Source: Cladorhizidae sp. MBARI D1340-BT2
Lineage: Eukaryota; Porifera; Demospongiae; Poecilosclerida; Cladorhizidae
Direction of reading: 5' to 3'
DNA: 64,000 nt
NCBI GenBank assembly: GCA_028752905.1
Contig: JAQNBH010000013.1
Coordinates: 15,588,867 to 15,652,866 of the forward strand
The notes beneath the pieces are model-generated. The model did no database searches. It saw only the letters and a list, made by a program, of their open reading frames with translations, and was not told where the DNA came from. Positions 46,001-59,684 of the stretch are shown in pieces (the stretch's first letter is position 1; each line of letters starts with the position of its first letter). The position numbers were made by a program, and so were the translations under genes.

Positions 46001-46691
46001 AGGGACATGACAAAATGTAACATAAATTATTGTGAACCAACGTTCAAGACTGCTCTGAGAGTACCAAATACCACCTTGAAATCATGCCATCCCACATAGA
46101 ACAGGTGAGATTATTTCATGAAAAACCAAATTTACTTTCCTACTGACACATTATATGCATCTCTCTCCTACCCCTTTCTCATATTGGAGGGTACAAATAT
46201 ATACCTCATAGATCCCACTGGTACTCAATTCAATATATCTGCCCTTTCCTACTCTCCGATGTAGGTCAGGCATAATTGTGCAACATTTCTCATAGGTTCA
46301 ATTAAATGTTTCCATCACAGCCATGTGGGACTGGAGGGATTCTATGGAACAATGTCTCCTGTCTTACTTGAGAATGGGATGGAACAAACAAATACAAAGG
46401 GTTGAGTGTATTATAATTATGGTACATGAAGGATTTTCCACAACTCTGACCAGGAATTAGATGATGCTGTGGGATTGATAGGACAATACCACCTGTTCTA
46501 TGTCAGAGAGTAGATTACCAAATGGTATATTCATTGCATGATATCACTTATTGGACTATACCCTTGAACAACATTGTAAAGATAATTAATACAAACCTCT
46601 GATCTGATAATCTTTCACCCAACAGTCTATTTTATATAAGTTAAATTCTATAGGGAAACCAACATGCATAATGAAGGATTTTTTTTTACAG

Positions 46692-46851
46692 GTGGTATTG
46701 CTGTGGACTGGATCACTAATAAGTTGTACTTCACTGATGGTTCACTGGATATTGTTGGAGTTTTTGATCCAGTCCAGTTCTTCTATAGAGTGCTGGTTCA
46801 AACAGGATTATATACAAATCCAAGAGCTATTGTACTTGACCCAAATACCAG
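46692..46851 (+). CDS. Host gene exon c: YWTD blade
   Basis: Acceptor TTTTTTTACAG, donor AG/GTATGG, phases 1 to 2. It encodes GIAVDWITNKLYFTDGSLDI and YTNPRAIVLDPNTR, the G-I/L-A-V-D-W...L-Y-W-T-D repeat and the P-R-A-I-V-L-D-P turn typical of LRP propellers. Homologous to 56164-56320. Confidence 0.92.
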
Positions 46852-47533
46852 GTATGGTAAATATTAGTTAACACTCTACAACAATATTTGTAAAGGTTAC
46901 TATATAGAAAGACAGCACTTTCAATGGCTCCTCCCATAAATGGAATGTACTTTGTGGTGGCCATCAAAACAAAATAATTCATTCCTTGATAGACACCACA
47001 AGCCAACTATAATTACAATGTGCATCATAACACAGCCCAAAGTTATGAAATGTATAAACGATCAGAAGTTTGTTTGTTTTAAATATGACTCAAATGCAGA
47101 ATAGTTGAGGAACAATAACATGAGGAGAGATAAAATTATCGACTATATTATAAGTTGTTGCTTTTGAGTGAAGATGATATTTCACAAAATGATTGCATGC
47201 AATGCATTTCTAGGAGATAATATCTAGTGCATCAGCAGCTATTTCAAGTGAGATCATTGAACTGCACAATGATATTATGGAGATGTAGTGATCCGCTTCT
47301 GATAGAGTAAGCTAACTTGCATAGTCGCAGTAAATATCAGTTACATAATGACAGAATTGCATGAAGTAATGAGATTGATTGGTGGGACCTTAATTATTTA
47401 ATTGACTTTGAATAGTACATGCAGCTAGGAAGCTTACAAATGATTTAAGTACAAAATATATAGATGTTATCCAGTAATTCTCAACATTAATACACAAATA
47501 AAAAATTGGATATATTTTTATGATCTTATTCAG
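46852..47533 (+). other. Intron, 682 bp
   Basis: No other feature recognised. Confidence 0.7.
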
Positions 47534-47931
47534 AATCATGTATTGGACTGATTGGGGCACCATGGCATGTATTGAAAGAGCCTCTATGGATGGCAGCAAC
47601 AGACAAGTTATTCACAACACTGAGCTACTCTGGCCTAATGCATTGACGATAGACATTCAGTCACAAACTCTATATTGGGCAGATGCTTCCCTGGACAAAG
47701 TAGAGAGCTCAGGAGTGGATGGAACAAATAGAATCGTGTTGACCAGCATGGATGTCAGTCGTCCATTTGGTATAGCATTCCATCAAAATGTGTTGTACAT
47801 GTCTGACATGGAAAATGCTACTGTTCGTGTACTTCGTTCCACTGGAGGAGAAGTTAACATACTGACTTATCTAACTTCTTGCAAAGATATATTTGGAATC
47901 CAAGTTATAGACATTACGTATCAACCAATGG
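47534..47931 (+). CDS. Host gene exon d: three to four YWTD blades
   Basis: Acceptor CTTATTCAG, donor ATGG/GTAAGT, phases 2 to 1. It encodes IMYWTDWGTMACIERASMDG, LWPNALTIDIQSQTLYWADA, DVSRPFGIAFHQNVLYMSDM and TVRVLRSTGGEVNIL: three strand-rich repeats and the closing segment of propeller 1. The W-T-D-W-G, R-A-x-M-D-G-S and W-P-N-x-L-x-x-D signatures are clear. Homologous to the exon at 59685-60097. Confidence 0.94.
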
Positions 47932-50334
47932 GTAAGTGCATGCATGCTGTGCTACCCGCTGTGTTTTTTTAATCAATGAACACAACATCAATGAATACAA
48001 CCTATGTGAAACTATGTTTCTTGGATCACAGCAATATTTTGGAAAAGTCCCTAGCAACCATGTCATATGTGATAACACTTTATTGATGAACAATGTGGTT
48101 AAATTTGTTTCCAATAGAAATCAACCACAAAACCACAATGAGGTGAATCTCATTTGATCTTGCTATCTGTTTTGGTGTGTTTAGTGGCCATTACTAGCCA
48201 GAGAAAATAACTAGTCAAACAATATCTCTTAGATTAGGCCAGGGCTACTGCAGGAATAGGAGGGATAGCAACTACATAACATTTCACTGAAGTTAACGAA
48301 GCTCTGTCAATTGCACAATCCTCATTTCATGCTCAACTAGTACTCTTTCCACAGATTAAACACAAACAAGGGATCTGAAACAACCTTTGCTATTCATGTT
48401 CTGCTTACAAAGTGCAAAGTTAAACTAACTATTAATGCCTTTTTCTTCGCTGGTAATCTCATCTACATCCAAATCATCAGCTCCTGTGAGAACTCTAAGC
48501 TTGCACAAAGGTAAGTCAGGCACGACTCTTTCACCTGGCAATAGGAGAGCTTAAGGTCAATATGATTTGGCCATGGTAAGATGAGAAAACATTCCTTCTT
48601 TATCACTTGTTTCATATACCATTGAAACAAGGTACTGCAAACTGTTATAATGTAGTTCCTGAAGTTTAGGTTTATAATTTATGCATACTTGTGTTGTTAT
48701 TTGTTTTTTATTTTGGAACTAGGGCTAATTTATAAATAGCTTTGAACCAACTACACAGTAGAGGTTCTGTTGGGACCAATTGATGGAGTTTTTTTATAAT
48801 AAATATGTACCAAATGTTCAAACTTATTCCAGGGTTAAGTTAAGGTAACACAGATGGAGATTATAGAGTATAATATGAAAGCAGGATTGGCTTCCTCCAA
48901 AGAAACAGTACAATATTTCGACAGCATACACTTGGCATATGTATTTGAGAGACTGTTGTTTCCCTACTATAAATAACATGCAGAATCCTCATAGATGTCA
49001 AAGTCGTCGTCTTGAAGAGCAAGGACCTTTTGGGGAGACAGTCGTTCAGCCATTGTGCGATTAGAAATAATTCAAATATTTGAATAATTTTTTACCATAG
49101 TAACCGCGTAGATACAGTCACATTATTCAGTGAATAAATAGTGTTTAAATCAGGATATTTTATGATATAAAAGATATGGTTTGATCTTTTACTATTGCGA
49201 TGCTAGATCGCTTCTGCGCCAAAAGTCGCTTGTGATGGTTGGAGGGTTAAAAAAACACTTAAACTATTGTTGTTAGTGTTTGTTGCTATAGTAATGTACA
49301 ACAAAATCACATTAAAATGAACCTTATCAAACTTTCTTATTTCTATGTTTTAGACAATGAAAATTACATGCTAATTAATGCCCCCTTGACTTAAGCTGGG
49401 AACTACAGCAATAAGATGGCTAGCAAGAGTATTAGGTGTCAATGAGGCTGATGAAGCTTTATCAAATACCAAATCCATTGCTTCATATCTCAAACTTAAT
49501 GATTAAAAAAAATTGCTAGTTAATACTTTACCCGCAAACTACCTAGGAACAAAAAAGCTAAGCAGCCTTTGAAGTCTGCTCACTAACTGCACAGCCTACT
49601 GCAGCTAAACCCACTATCAATGCTTTCTTCATTGCTGGTAATCTCATCTCCATCCAAATTGTCAGCTCAAGTGAGAGTACTAGACTTGCTCGAACATAAA
49701 TTAGAAACAACTACTCTACCCAGTGATACCACAGCTCCATCAACACTAGTCTGAACAAGGTTAGTAGAGTTATACTATCTTCTTCATCACTGTTTTCAGC
49801 ATCACAATGTACAAAAATATCATACAGATTTTAACAAAGCATATTCTCCAAAAATAGTCCAATTGACACCTTGACTGTATTGCTTGATGGTCTGTGCTTT
49901 TCCATACCCCTCAACACCTCTACTTCAGTTAGTGAACATCAATGGCCTATTATATTTAATAAACACAGAGTGAGACATGTTTTTACTTCTATATATCTTA
50001 GAACAGCTTTTGGCCATATATACGGTATATATGTATATATATATATATATTAGATTCATGAGTAGGTTAATTTTGTATATGTTAATCTATCACCATTATT
50101 ATTTCATATGCATGTTTAGCCTGCAGTGAATAATTGTATCACAATATTTATTAACAACAATGCTATCTCGTATATAATTATGATTGCTAAGTCACATAAT
50201 GTATTTCTTCTGGCATATTATTATCTTTATGCTATCTACTTCTAAGACAAATAATGATGCCAAGATCATTACAAACATAGTTTATATTTTTAAGTCTATG
50301 TTGGAAATTTATAGAATGTTTTCTTATTAAACAG
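47932..50334 (+). other. Intron, 2.4 kb
   Basis: AT-rich with a TATATA run at about 50025-50050. Two diverged copies of a motif around TTCTTCGCTGGTAATCTCATC occur near 48450 and 49630, so a dispersed repeat may be present. No gene. Confidence 0.6.
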
Positions 50335-50460
50335 CTATGAATCCATGTGAAACTGGAAATGGAGGATGCAGTCACTTTTGTCTGCTTAGTACTAGCAGTG
50401 CAGGCTATTCATGTGCCTGTCCTGATGGCCTTACCATGCAAGGAAATTACAGCTGCATTG
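50335..50460 (+). CDS. Host gene exon e: EGF-like domain 1
   Basis: A 1-1 phase exon (acceptor TTATTAAACAG, donor TTG/GTACAT). It encodes [20 protein letters not shown], then [19 protein letters not shown]. Six cysteines fall in the LRP-type EGF pattern with N-G-G-C-S-H-x-C. It caps propeller 1, as in LRP proteins. Confidence 0.94.
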
Positions 50461-50652
50461 GTACATATATATGAAAATTCAAAATTTACAATGCTATGTT
50501 ATCAATATGCATGCCTACCATTAGTTCTAAAGTTATATATTCATGTAATGTCTATCGTCTTTTGTAATATAATAATAATAGGTTGATTTATATCATTTAT
50601 GAATGTGGAATAATATATAAATACCATATTTTTATTTTATATATATATATAG

Positions 50653-50700
50653 GTATGCAGGTTGTGGAAAATTCAATAATACCTGAAGTTGTACTGTCAG
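50653..50700 (+). CDS. Host gene exon f: 16-residue linker
   Basis: A 48-base, 1-1 phase microexon (acceptor TATATATATATAG, donor CAG/GTAGGT) encoding MQVVENSIIPEVVLS. No domain. Frame and splice sites support it, but it could be skipped without shifting the frame. Confidence 0.7.
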
Positions 50701-50879
50701 GTAGGTTCAGTGTTTGCTTAGGTACTGATATCAGTGTTGACACTGCAAATTTCCTATAATATATAATGCACTTCTCAGTGGGAGTGTTATTCTCATAAAT
50801 TATATATATATGCAAAACATATGAAGGACAGATTATTTTTTTATTTGTGATATGCGCATGATATTAAATTATTCATTAG

Positions 50880-51020
50880 GATCCTGTGCAACTGCTGGCT
50901 ATACTGCATGTTGCAGTAATAATTCTTGTGTGGGATCCCCTCCTAACTGCTACTGTGATGCAAATTGCCACCTTTATGGAGACTGTTGTACTGACATACA
51001 TCCAAGCTGCCTTAAACAAG
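50880..51020 (+). CDS. Host gene exon g: somatomedin B (SMB) domain
   Basis: A 1-1 phase exon (acceptor TTATTCATTAG, donor AAG/GTTATA). It encodes SCATAGYTACCSNNSCVGSP, then CYCDANCHLYGDCCTDIHPS and C. Eight cysteines match the SMB signature C-x3-G-Y-x2-C-C...C-Y-C-D-x2-C-x3-G-D-C-C-x-D. SMB domains occur in vitronectin, ENPPs and many sponge and cnidarian extracellular proteins, and act in protein binding. Here it lies between two YWTD-EGF modules. Confidence 0.95.
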
Positions 51021-54000
51021 GTTATATGCAATTATATATATATTATATTAGCAGTTAAAATAATTATAGTTCTGTTGCAATTCCATTTTAATACTAAGGA
51101 TTGCTGCTTTGAACTGACCACTGAGTGTATTTGTTTTTTGTTTTATTTATAGCTGTAACTGTTTTTAACAATAAACTTTTTAATGGTTCAATAAGTAATA
51201 AAATAACTTGCTATTTGGTAAAATAATCATGTTCTACGAAGCTGTCTGCTATATCATGGTGTATCTGCAACAGAACTGTTAATCCATCCAACAGTCCATC
51301 TTTTCCAAGAATGAAACATATTAGAGTGATTTCTGTTAAACAATACTTCTTTTAAGCAGTTTTTGTCAGCAAAAAAAGCTTATCAAATAGAAGTAGAGGT
51401 CTGGCAAAGACCATTATATGATATCAATTGCTATCATCAGCTTTTTTGGCTTGCTGAACTCAACAAAATGGAGGAAAGTTTGATGAATACCTCAATAATG
51501 ATACAGGACATGTCCAGCAAAAAAATAATTAGCACAAAGATATTGTATATTTGGCAGTGTCAGAATTTATGTCTGTAGTTTCTTAAGATGAATATATATT
51601 TTTTATTCCAGGTGTATTGTAATGTCAAGCTATGCCTGCCTTATCATTTAGATTGCTGTTATAATTGCGCCGACTATAGCCATAAGTACAGAACTACTAA
51701 ACTGTTTCATGAAAATGGCTGAAAGCTAAATAGCTACTTTATCCGGAAAGTTACATATTTTTATATTTCCATTGGAATCCCATGAGGTAGGAAGAACAAG
51801 AGGTCAGGATCCAAGTTTGCTACTCCTTTATTGACCACATCCAAAAGCAAGAAAAGAAAAGATGAATCATGCAGCAGATAAAGATGGCTATACATTGGAG
51901 TGCCTAAATCCACTTTGGGGGTACAGACTTGTCAAATTATATGAGGCTTCAAGTTAGGACAACACACATATTAAACTTACTGAAGGGACTAAACTTGGTT
52001 GATTCAACTAGGTAGTTGGGAAGATTAGATGTGGAAAATCAAAACATAGACAAAAGGCATAGAAAAATCTTGGAGTGAAATGAATTCTCAAGACAAAATG
52101 ATTTCAGATGTTTGTTTTTAACTTTGAAGTCACATCCATAGCTCTGCTTATGTCTACATGGAGCCTAATTGCGAAGCACTTGGCAACTAGATAGCTACTA
52201 CAAACTTTTACAAGAAATAGGCTCCGGAAGAAAAATATCTAATGAACAAACTTGTGAATATTTAGCTATGCGTGGGTTAACTTTTGCTGTTCTCATTCAT
52301 TGCACAAATAATGTATTGACTCTAATGTATGACACTGATTAAAGAGAGAGATTTCATTTATTTTTCATTGTCTAGCATACTTGCATTTATTGCTGTTATA
52401 GCTATTATTTCTCTTAATATTCTTACTCGGCTTTGTTTTATGACAGATTTATCATCTTTACAATAGGTATAACATGGTATAACAATGTAAAAGCTACTAG
52501 AAAATTCAATGAAGTGTATTATGGATCTGTTGAGTACTGATAAAAACATGAGCATCATACAGTGCTGATAATTGAGTATAATTATGGATTTGTATGCAGT
52601 AATATATAAATATGGGATACTGACTATTAATATTTCATTTCTGTGGCCTCTGACCCTCACAAGTCAATTCTGAGCAAGATTAGTTCCGGGAATTTACTTG
52701 ATTTAAAACTCTGGATAAGTTCCCTCAAACACTCGAGAAATTAAAGCAAATTTCATTGTGTTCCTTAACTGTCACCCCTTTTTAAGCACAAAACTCGTTG
52801 CATAAAGCTACATTATTATAAAATTAAGCCTCTATACCATTGGCTTAGCACACTGACCTGTTACCTGAACAATAAGCAATTTGGAAGTATCCATTTTCCA
52901 TTGGCGAAGCCAGTTTTAGAAAAACAACTAACAGCCTGGAATAGATGAGTGTTGCATCCACATGGCAGTGTCTACATTGTTCATAATAAGCTCAGAAAAC
53001 TGTTTGTACCACAAAATCTGGAATTTGCTTTTCACAGTTTTCTTGCTCTGTCTGTGTGATGTTTATAGCTGGTAGTTGCATTATTTGTGAAGAGGCTATG
53101 CTGTCCTTACAATACAGAAAAACAGCACCAGATGTCAATGGCAAAGAGGGTTGAAAGGCTTCCTCATTAATTTTCTGCATGATACAATACAAACAATAAT
53201 ATTCAGAAGAATTTTTTATTCCTTAATTTTGTAATATTTGTCACAAAATAGAGATTCAGATTATTTATATAGAGTCATGAAAAATATCAATCATTGTATT
53301 ATTAAATTATTATTTCCATTCAAATTATTTTTTACTTTTTTTATTATAACCATTACAATGTGAAAAAAATCAATTTCTCACCAGAGTTAAAACAGATTGG
53401 ATAAGCTCAAAAACAATTTTTTTTTAATTAAAAACATGTACATTGTGTATATATGTACGAAAATGAAATAGCTACCTGAGACTGAACATTGGGTACAAAA
53501 GACCTATCTTGTTCTTGCTCTTCAGGTCATTGTTCAATCATACAACACAGTTAGCTGATACTTGAGCTGTTTGTATGGATAATTTTCCCAGCTCAGTTAT
53601 GAAGTTAAAATACAGTTACATTTCTGACTTGTTAAAAACTAAATCTCCAGTCAGTGAAATATTCCGAGAGAGTTAAAGCCAGTTCACAATATGACATATA
53701 GCACCCCGTTTCATTCCATTGTTTGCATTGCACAATCCAGCATGCTTTACAATATCTTTGAGTCAATTCACTCGGCTTCATTTGAAACCTTGTCTCACTT
53801 ACAATGTTAGCAATATAGAAGAGAAGAGTTGGAATCTTAGACATTTAACAAGGTTCCTCAACTCTATTCAGAGTCTTTATTGATTGTCTTTCTGGGTTTC
53901 TCCAGAAATAGTGGTTGTGTATACGATCTATCTATCTTTCTTCTCTTTAACAGTAGGGAGATCTGCTACATGAAATGATGTCATGTGACCCCTATCACAA

Positions 54001-55261
54001 TTAAGCTACCTTGGGATAAGAAGAGAGGTTTAGCCTTGATATCAACACTGATATCTCCAGCTGATGCTAGATTGTAAATATCAAATGTTTGGTCGAATGA
54101 TAAATGCATTAGGGTGGGCTAGTACAACTGAATGCCATGGGAACAAATACTGCTGTATAGCTAACTAGTAACAAAAATTGGATGATCACTTCCTTCCAAA
54201 TAATTTCTTTTGTGCTGAGGTTTTTATAGCATTTGACGGAAGGTTCAGAAAAGTTCCCTCTACTTCAATAAGCTTTTCTTGCATCATTCAAAGTTCAACA
54301 CATGATAATGTTCTAAGATACTGATTGGATGTAACAAATTCTACTCTTGTATTTAATATCCGTTCCATTCCATGAGCTTCATTATCCTTTGCATTGCCTG
54401 TTTACACTATCAACACAGCATATCAGAACAATACAATGCATACATATAGTAAACCAGCCTTTACTCGTGCAGGGCGCAAACATTAATAAGCTAGTACTCC
54501 AGATAGGTGGTGGGTTCATGGAACAGATATTTAGTGTCTATTGGGCCAAATTACTAGCTAGCAGGTCAGTTATTTCTAAGAAGTCAGTATTCTTCAAAAC
54601 AACAAGAACAAACAAAATAACAAGATTAAAGATACCCCAATCACATACTGCAGTACTATGGACATATTTTTACTTTCCTTTAAGCCAAAGCTGAAGGACA
54701 TCTCTTGGGCCTTTTCCTTTGACATAGTTTAGGCAGACTGAGGTATATGATGTTTGAATGATATATTTCGTGTATTCGAAGGAGTTTTATATCACATATG
54801 TTCAAAACAATTTGAGCAAGGCACATTCCAGCAATTAATATAAAATAGAAATTCTGTTGACAATGATAATTCCAGCTGCAACAAGGAACTTTGTCCAATG
54901 TCCAGGCACATTTCTGATGCATACTGGATTCTCAGAGTCAGTCAGCCTATATAATTATATAGGTGCTAGTCTACATGCAAACAAAGTTTGCAAATGTTAT
55001 AGAGGAAGAGCATACATATCCGCCCACACACACTCAATGTGCAGTGTCTATACAGACATGGAATAATAATTACATACACAAGTACTTACAAACATACCCT
55101 ATGGAGAGGTGCTTATTTGTGTGAGAATATTTTTTGTCATTGAATCAGTTCTGTTACTATATATTTGGTACCTTTTTTCTGCTGAGCATTATTGAATTAT
55201 AATAATTATATTAAATTTACATTATTTAATGAAAATCTTTCATGTAAATTACTCTGTCTAG
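51021..55261 (+). other. Intron, 4.2 kb
   Basis: AT-rich; no gene or clear transposon recognised. Open frames such as 54347-54694 and 52358-52660 (-) have no domain. Confidence 0.6.
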
Positions 55262-55388
55262 GTTATAATCCTTACATGGTGGTCTCAGAGAGAGCTTATA
55301 TGCGTCACTTCGATTTCAAGAATCCAACAAGATCCAAAACATTTTTATCAAACTTGAATAATAGTGTTTCTATTGACTACCACTATAG
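55262..55388 (+). CDS. Host gene exon h: start of YWTD propeller 2
   Basis: Acceptor ACTCTGTCTAG, donor AG/GTAAGT, phases 1 to 2. It encodes NPYMVVSERAYMRHFDFKNP and SNLNNSVSIDYHYR. Same position, phases and length (127 versus 130 bases) as exon a. Confidence 0.85.
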
Positions 55389-56009
55389 GTAAGTTTTAAT
55401 GTTTAAAGTAGTGTAAAGGTAACTTAAGTATCATTATCTATGTTAATTTTAACTAATTCACCCTGGATAAAATGTATTGCATTATATTTATAGCTAAATT
55501 TTCATAGAATACAAATGATTATTTTACATTATTTGCCCAATTGATATACGAAAACAAAAGCTACATATCAATAAGTAATGCAAGCAAATCTTGAGCAAAA
55601 TTTATAACAAAGATATTCAGCCTGCCTTGTTTCTAAAGAGAAGGGGAATTCAGAATAATTTTAGATGAATATAAGTATTTGTGCAGCTTTTCTAAATAGA
55701 TTGTTTTCCAGAAAGAGCTGTAATTTTTTGTAAAAAGTGGTCAATGATGTCAGTTATTATTATCTTTTTTGGCTCTCTCTCTGGCCTCAAAATAGAAATA
55801 TATATTTTATTATGAGAGCTTTTGAAGTATGATATTGCTGTGTTTGAAAGATATATGCTTCAATTATTATTATAAAAGTGAATTATATATTTGATGGCAA
55901 CTGCAGATGCCATGCTCATAAATGTCTTGATTGGTTTCAAATGAAATTATCTAAAACAGACAAAAAGTAATGATGAGATGTGCCATTTTCTCACCCATTT
56001 TTAAAACAG
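55389..56009 (+). other. Intron, 621 bp
   Basis: No other feature recognised. Confidence 0.7.
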
Positions 56010-56104
56010 GATGAATGCCATATTTTGGTCAAATGATGGTATATGGAGATCAAGCTTAAATGGCTCTGGAATTTTACCTGTTGTGGTTGACAGTTCTGAT
56101 ATAG
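56010..56104 (+). CDS. Host gene exon i: YWTD-like blade
   Basis: Acceptor TTTTTAAAACAG, donor ATAG/GTAAGT, phases 2 to 1. It encodes RMNAIFWSNDGIWRSSLNGS and GILPVVVDSSDI; the Y-W-T-D position reads F-W-S-N. Homologous to exon b. Confidence 0.85.
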
Positions 56105-56163
56105 GTAAGTACAATCACATATGCTTGTATTGTAAACATATGCTATTATTCATTATTATTTAG
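56105..56163 (+). other. Very short intron, 59 bp
   Basis: GTAAGT at the start and TTATTTAG at the end, with frame and homology on both sides. It is the smallest intron of the gene. Confidence 0.85.
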
Positions 56164-56320
56164 GAAGAATTGCTATTGACTGGATAACAGACAAACTCTA
56201 TTGGTCAGACCATATTCAAAACATTATCAATGTTTTCGATCTTCATTCTGGATATCGCAAGATTCTTTTTAATTGCTCTCCCTATACACCACTAGATGTA
56301 TTGGTGGATCCAAATTCAAG
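56164..56320 (+). CDS. Host gene exon j: YWTD blade
   Basis: Phases 1 to 2; donor AAG/GTACTG. It encodes RIAIDWITDKLYWSDHIQNI and DLHSGYRKILFN, then PLDVLVDPNSR. Homologous to exon c. Confidence 0.9.
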
Positions 56321-58600
56321 GTACTGCTAGAGATAAACCAATCTGATAAGCATCATCGATTGCAAGCATTATAACAGTCATGATCTAATGTTTTCTGGAA
56401 TTATTGATAAATAACTTTAGAATGCACCCTGTTTTAAGATGGCTTATATTCAGTTCCCTCCAACTGGATAACTTTAGGGTATGACCTTGGTAAAATAATA
56501 TTACAATTACAGAGATCATATGCTGCCTTTCATTGACCTATGTATCATAGAATGTATCAGGTTGGCTGACAATTTTACAGTCTCAGCAGAAATACTAAAA
56601 AATAATATCAGTGGAGCTATAATTAATCGCATAAAATTAGAGCGACCTCTTTTTATAGAGCTAGGATGTTAGAGTAAGAGGGCTATATAATTTTTCCTGT
56701 ATTCTTACAAATGCTTAATTTTATAAAGTCCTTCTAGGTATCATTAGCAGCGAAATTTAGACCAGTAGAGAGAAAAATGGACAAATATATAAACACCCTG
56801 CTTCGGGTACATGGTAGAAATGTTGGGTTTTTATAGTTCTCAATTTTATGTAAGGCAAATGCAATAATAAATTAGTCTTTCTCTGGTAACTGTGCATGCC
56901 TTGATAACTTTTGCTCCTGCATTTGGCAGAAATGCTAAAAAAAAGCTTTAGGGTCATATTTAGTTCTGTGTGTTATATTATGTGCAGATCCAGAGGGGGA
57001 GAATATGATGCAAACACCTCCATTTTTAACAAGCAGGAATTGTAATTGTATTCTGCATAAAAGCAATATTCTAGTCTATTTGCAATCCCTAACTAAGTTA
57101 GTAAATGCAAATTAGCAAATAAGCATACTGCAAGGGTGGTTATTTGGTAAAGGGTCTGGATATGAGAAAAATCCAGAGGGCATGCATTTATCACAGCGCT
57201 GCAATCAAAGTAAAAACTCCAGGTCACTACAAAACCTGCTATACACATATGTATCTACATCTCTGCAACTAAATTTGATTCAATAGGCTATAAGCAGTTC
57301 AACTTGAGTATATTCAAGAGGTATATAAAAATTACTAATTCTAAGTTAGAGCTATATTTTTTACCTTGTGAAGTATATATCTAAAAAACTCATTCAAGAA
57401 TCTCATAAAAAATAGTCTACGGTGAATCTGAACTGACACATACAATTGAATGTTCGTTCAATGAAGGAAATACATGTAGCACAGTAGTCTGAATGTACTC
57501 CCATAAACCTAGGAATAATTATCAGAGCAGCAGAGGATTCCTTAGATAGATTAAAGAAACTATGTTAAGTTATTTCTGTGTTAAAAAATTACAATAGCAG
57601 TTCAACCAATTATTAAACGGATAAAACATGGAAAGTATCATGCCAGCATCACTGACTTCAAAAATTCCCTTGGCTCTCATACAGTAAATTGATAGAGGGA
57701 AGGATCTGTGATATTTACTGGAGCACCAAATAAGATGCGGTGTGTCATTGTTCAATACCTGGTGCGTTAGTCCCCTTCTCCTACAAAAAGTTGTATAGTT
57801 ACTAGAAATAGATAGCATTGTTGTGCACCATGAATAGTGTGTTATGTATTATTATACTGCAGAAAAGATTTAGATTCTGACACTAGCTAGAGTGAGCAGC
57901 AATTTTATGAAAAAGGGAAATGAGCAGAATAGAGAAAACCGAGAAATTCTTCGCCTAATTGTGTAAGATGTAGTCAAACAATGTTGACTGAGTTATACAG
58001 AGGATAGGACGTATTATCTGGATGGCTCTGTCAATAGAGGTAATTTTACTACCATGAAGATAGCACTCTCCATAAGTTCCTTCTATTTACATGTAAAAAT
58101 ATATGAAATATGTGAGGAAAACAGTTGATGACCAGCTAATGTATATTTATGAAGGTAAAGAAAGGTGCATTAACAATTAGAGCAAATTAAGATATTGTTC
58201 CTCATCCAAATCTGGGGATCCTTTCAGATTGCTTGCACTTTGTGGATTTAATTTTGCTGCACACCCCAAATATTAAAGGAATCCTTATTAATTCGACTAA
58301 CTTGAGAAAATAAATGCACCCATAACAGCAAAGAAGTTCTTAGAATGATTATCACATCCTTCAAGCTCTTTCGATTATAACCTAACTTATGTATGATCAG
58401 TATCTTGTGATATACTCTGAGAAAACTGGTGTCTAAGCAAAGATTAAAAGAAATCTGTCATTAGGTTTTATACATCTTCTATTACTCTCATTGTCTTAAC
58501 CTTTCTATTGCAACTTCCTGCAGTGTAGTGAGAAACATTACAGGATTAACCTATGCATAGTAGTCCTTTTTGAATAAAAGTTCTAAATATGTGTGTGTGT

Positions 58601-58632
<32 letters not shown>

Positions 58633-59684
58633 ATGAGTGACAAAAACATTTTGAGAAAACATTGTCAGTGTATCTACCTTTATGTTCTTATTCTAAGCTT
58701 CTTGGACCATGTAAGTCATGTTGGGTGGAATGGCAGACAATCCTAGAAGTATTTTTTGAGAAGTATGAGTGCTTGGGAATCTTTCTAGTGACTTTCATTA
58801 CTTAAATGATCATCTACCAATGCTTTCAAAGTAAGAGCACATGTGTTCAAGTCATCAATTTCTTCTTACTAATTTATTGATGTCTATATTACATCAAAAT
58901 TTCCTTGATGAAGGTTAAATTTTGGCTTATAAACTTCAGAAAAGAGACCAAGATATTGTTGGATGACAACTTGGTAGCTACCAAGCAACCAGCATAACTT
59001 GAAAAAATAATAAAAATTTAAATAAGAAAGAGAAGTAAAGAAAGATTTTTCCTGGGATTGAACCGTAGATTTTGAATCTTGAGTATCAAAGTGAACAGGC
59101 AAATAGACATAATCCCAACATTTCATATAGTAAGACATACCACAGCTAGTACAGTTGGGCAATTGTGACCCTCACTTTTCAATCTAGATGACAGTTGTCC
59201 AATGCTCACTTCCCAGGTATTTTACTTCCATTTGGAACATTTATCTTGTTAACAAGAACTCTTTTCTGGTCTTTATATCATTATTTGTTATTCCTCTTAT
59301 GGGTGGGTCTTAATGTTATCCATAAACTTTGATATTATCAAACTCAAACATAAGATGTGTTTTAGTTTTTAAAAACATCAAGCATACTAAATGAAACGAA
59401 TTATGAGTCAATTCAACACTATCAAAACTTACCACACTTCATACAGTATCTTCTGAACAAGCACATCAAAGTTCTTGTACAGAGGGTAAAGCCTTAGCCT
59501 CAAAACTTTTGCAAGATAAAAAAAATTATTGTTGCAATACTATGACAATAAAATCACCTTCAGAATAATCAACTTCAATTTTTATTCACTCAAAGTTTGG
59601 ACTAGATGCTCTATTGTTTGTTTACCCTAAGTTCCCCATTTTTAATGTCTAGTGATTGCAATCAATTTTGTATGTTGACTGCAG
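56321..59684 (+). other. Intron, 3.4 kb
   Basis: AT-rich, with a (GT)n microsatellite at 58591-58632. No gene recognised. Confidence 0.65.
58591..58632. repeat. (GT)n microsatellite
   Basis: GT dinucleotides with one interruption (GTATGT). Confidence 0.95.

Larger units (their letters stand above)
32357..46691 (+). other. Giant intron, 14.3 kb, full of transposons
   Basis: The frame continuity LDLPG/GIAVDW shows that these two exons are neighbours. Inside are a 125-base tandem duplication, a piggyBac gene with its own introns, a Harbinger-like insertion, a piggyBac fragment and a hAT pseudogene. From about 40.1 to 46.69 kb it is AT-rich DNA in which I recognise nothing; open frames there (for example 44133-44495) have no domain. 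Confidence 0.85.

Noticed and set aside
50347..50586. 79-residue plus-strand ORF over the first EGF exon
   Set aside because: It reads the EGF exon in the wrong frame; the correct frame has the six EGF cysteines and matching splice phases.
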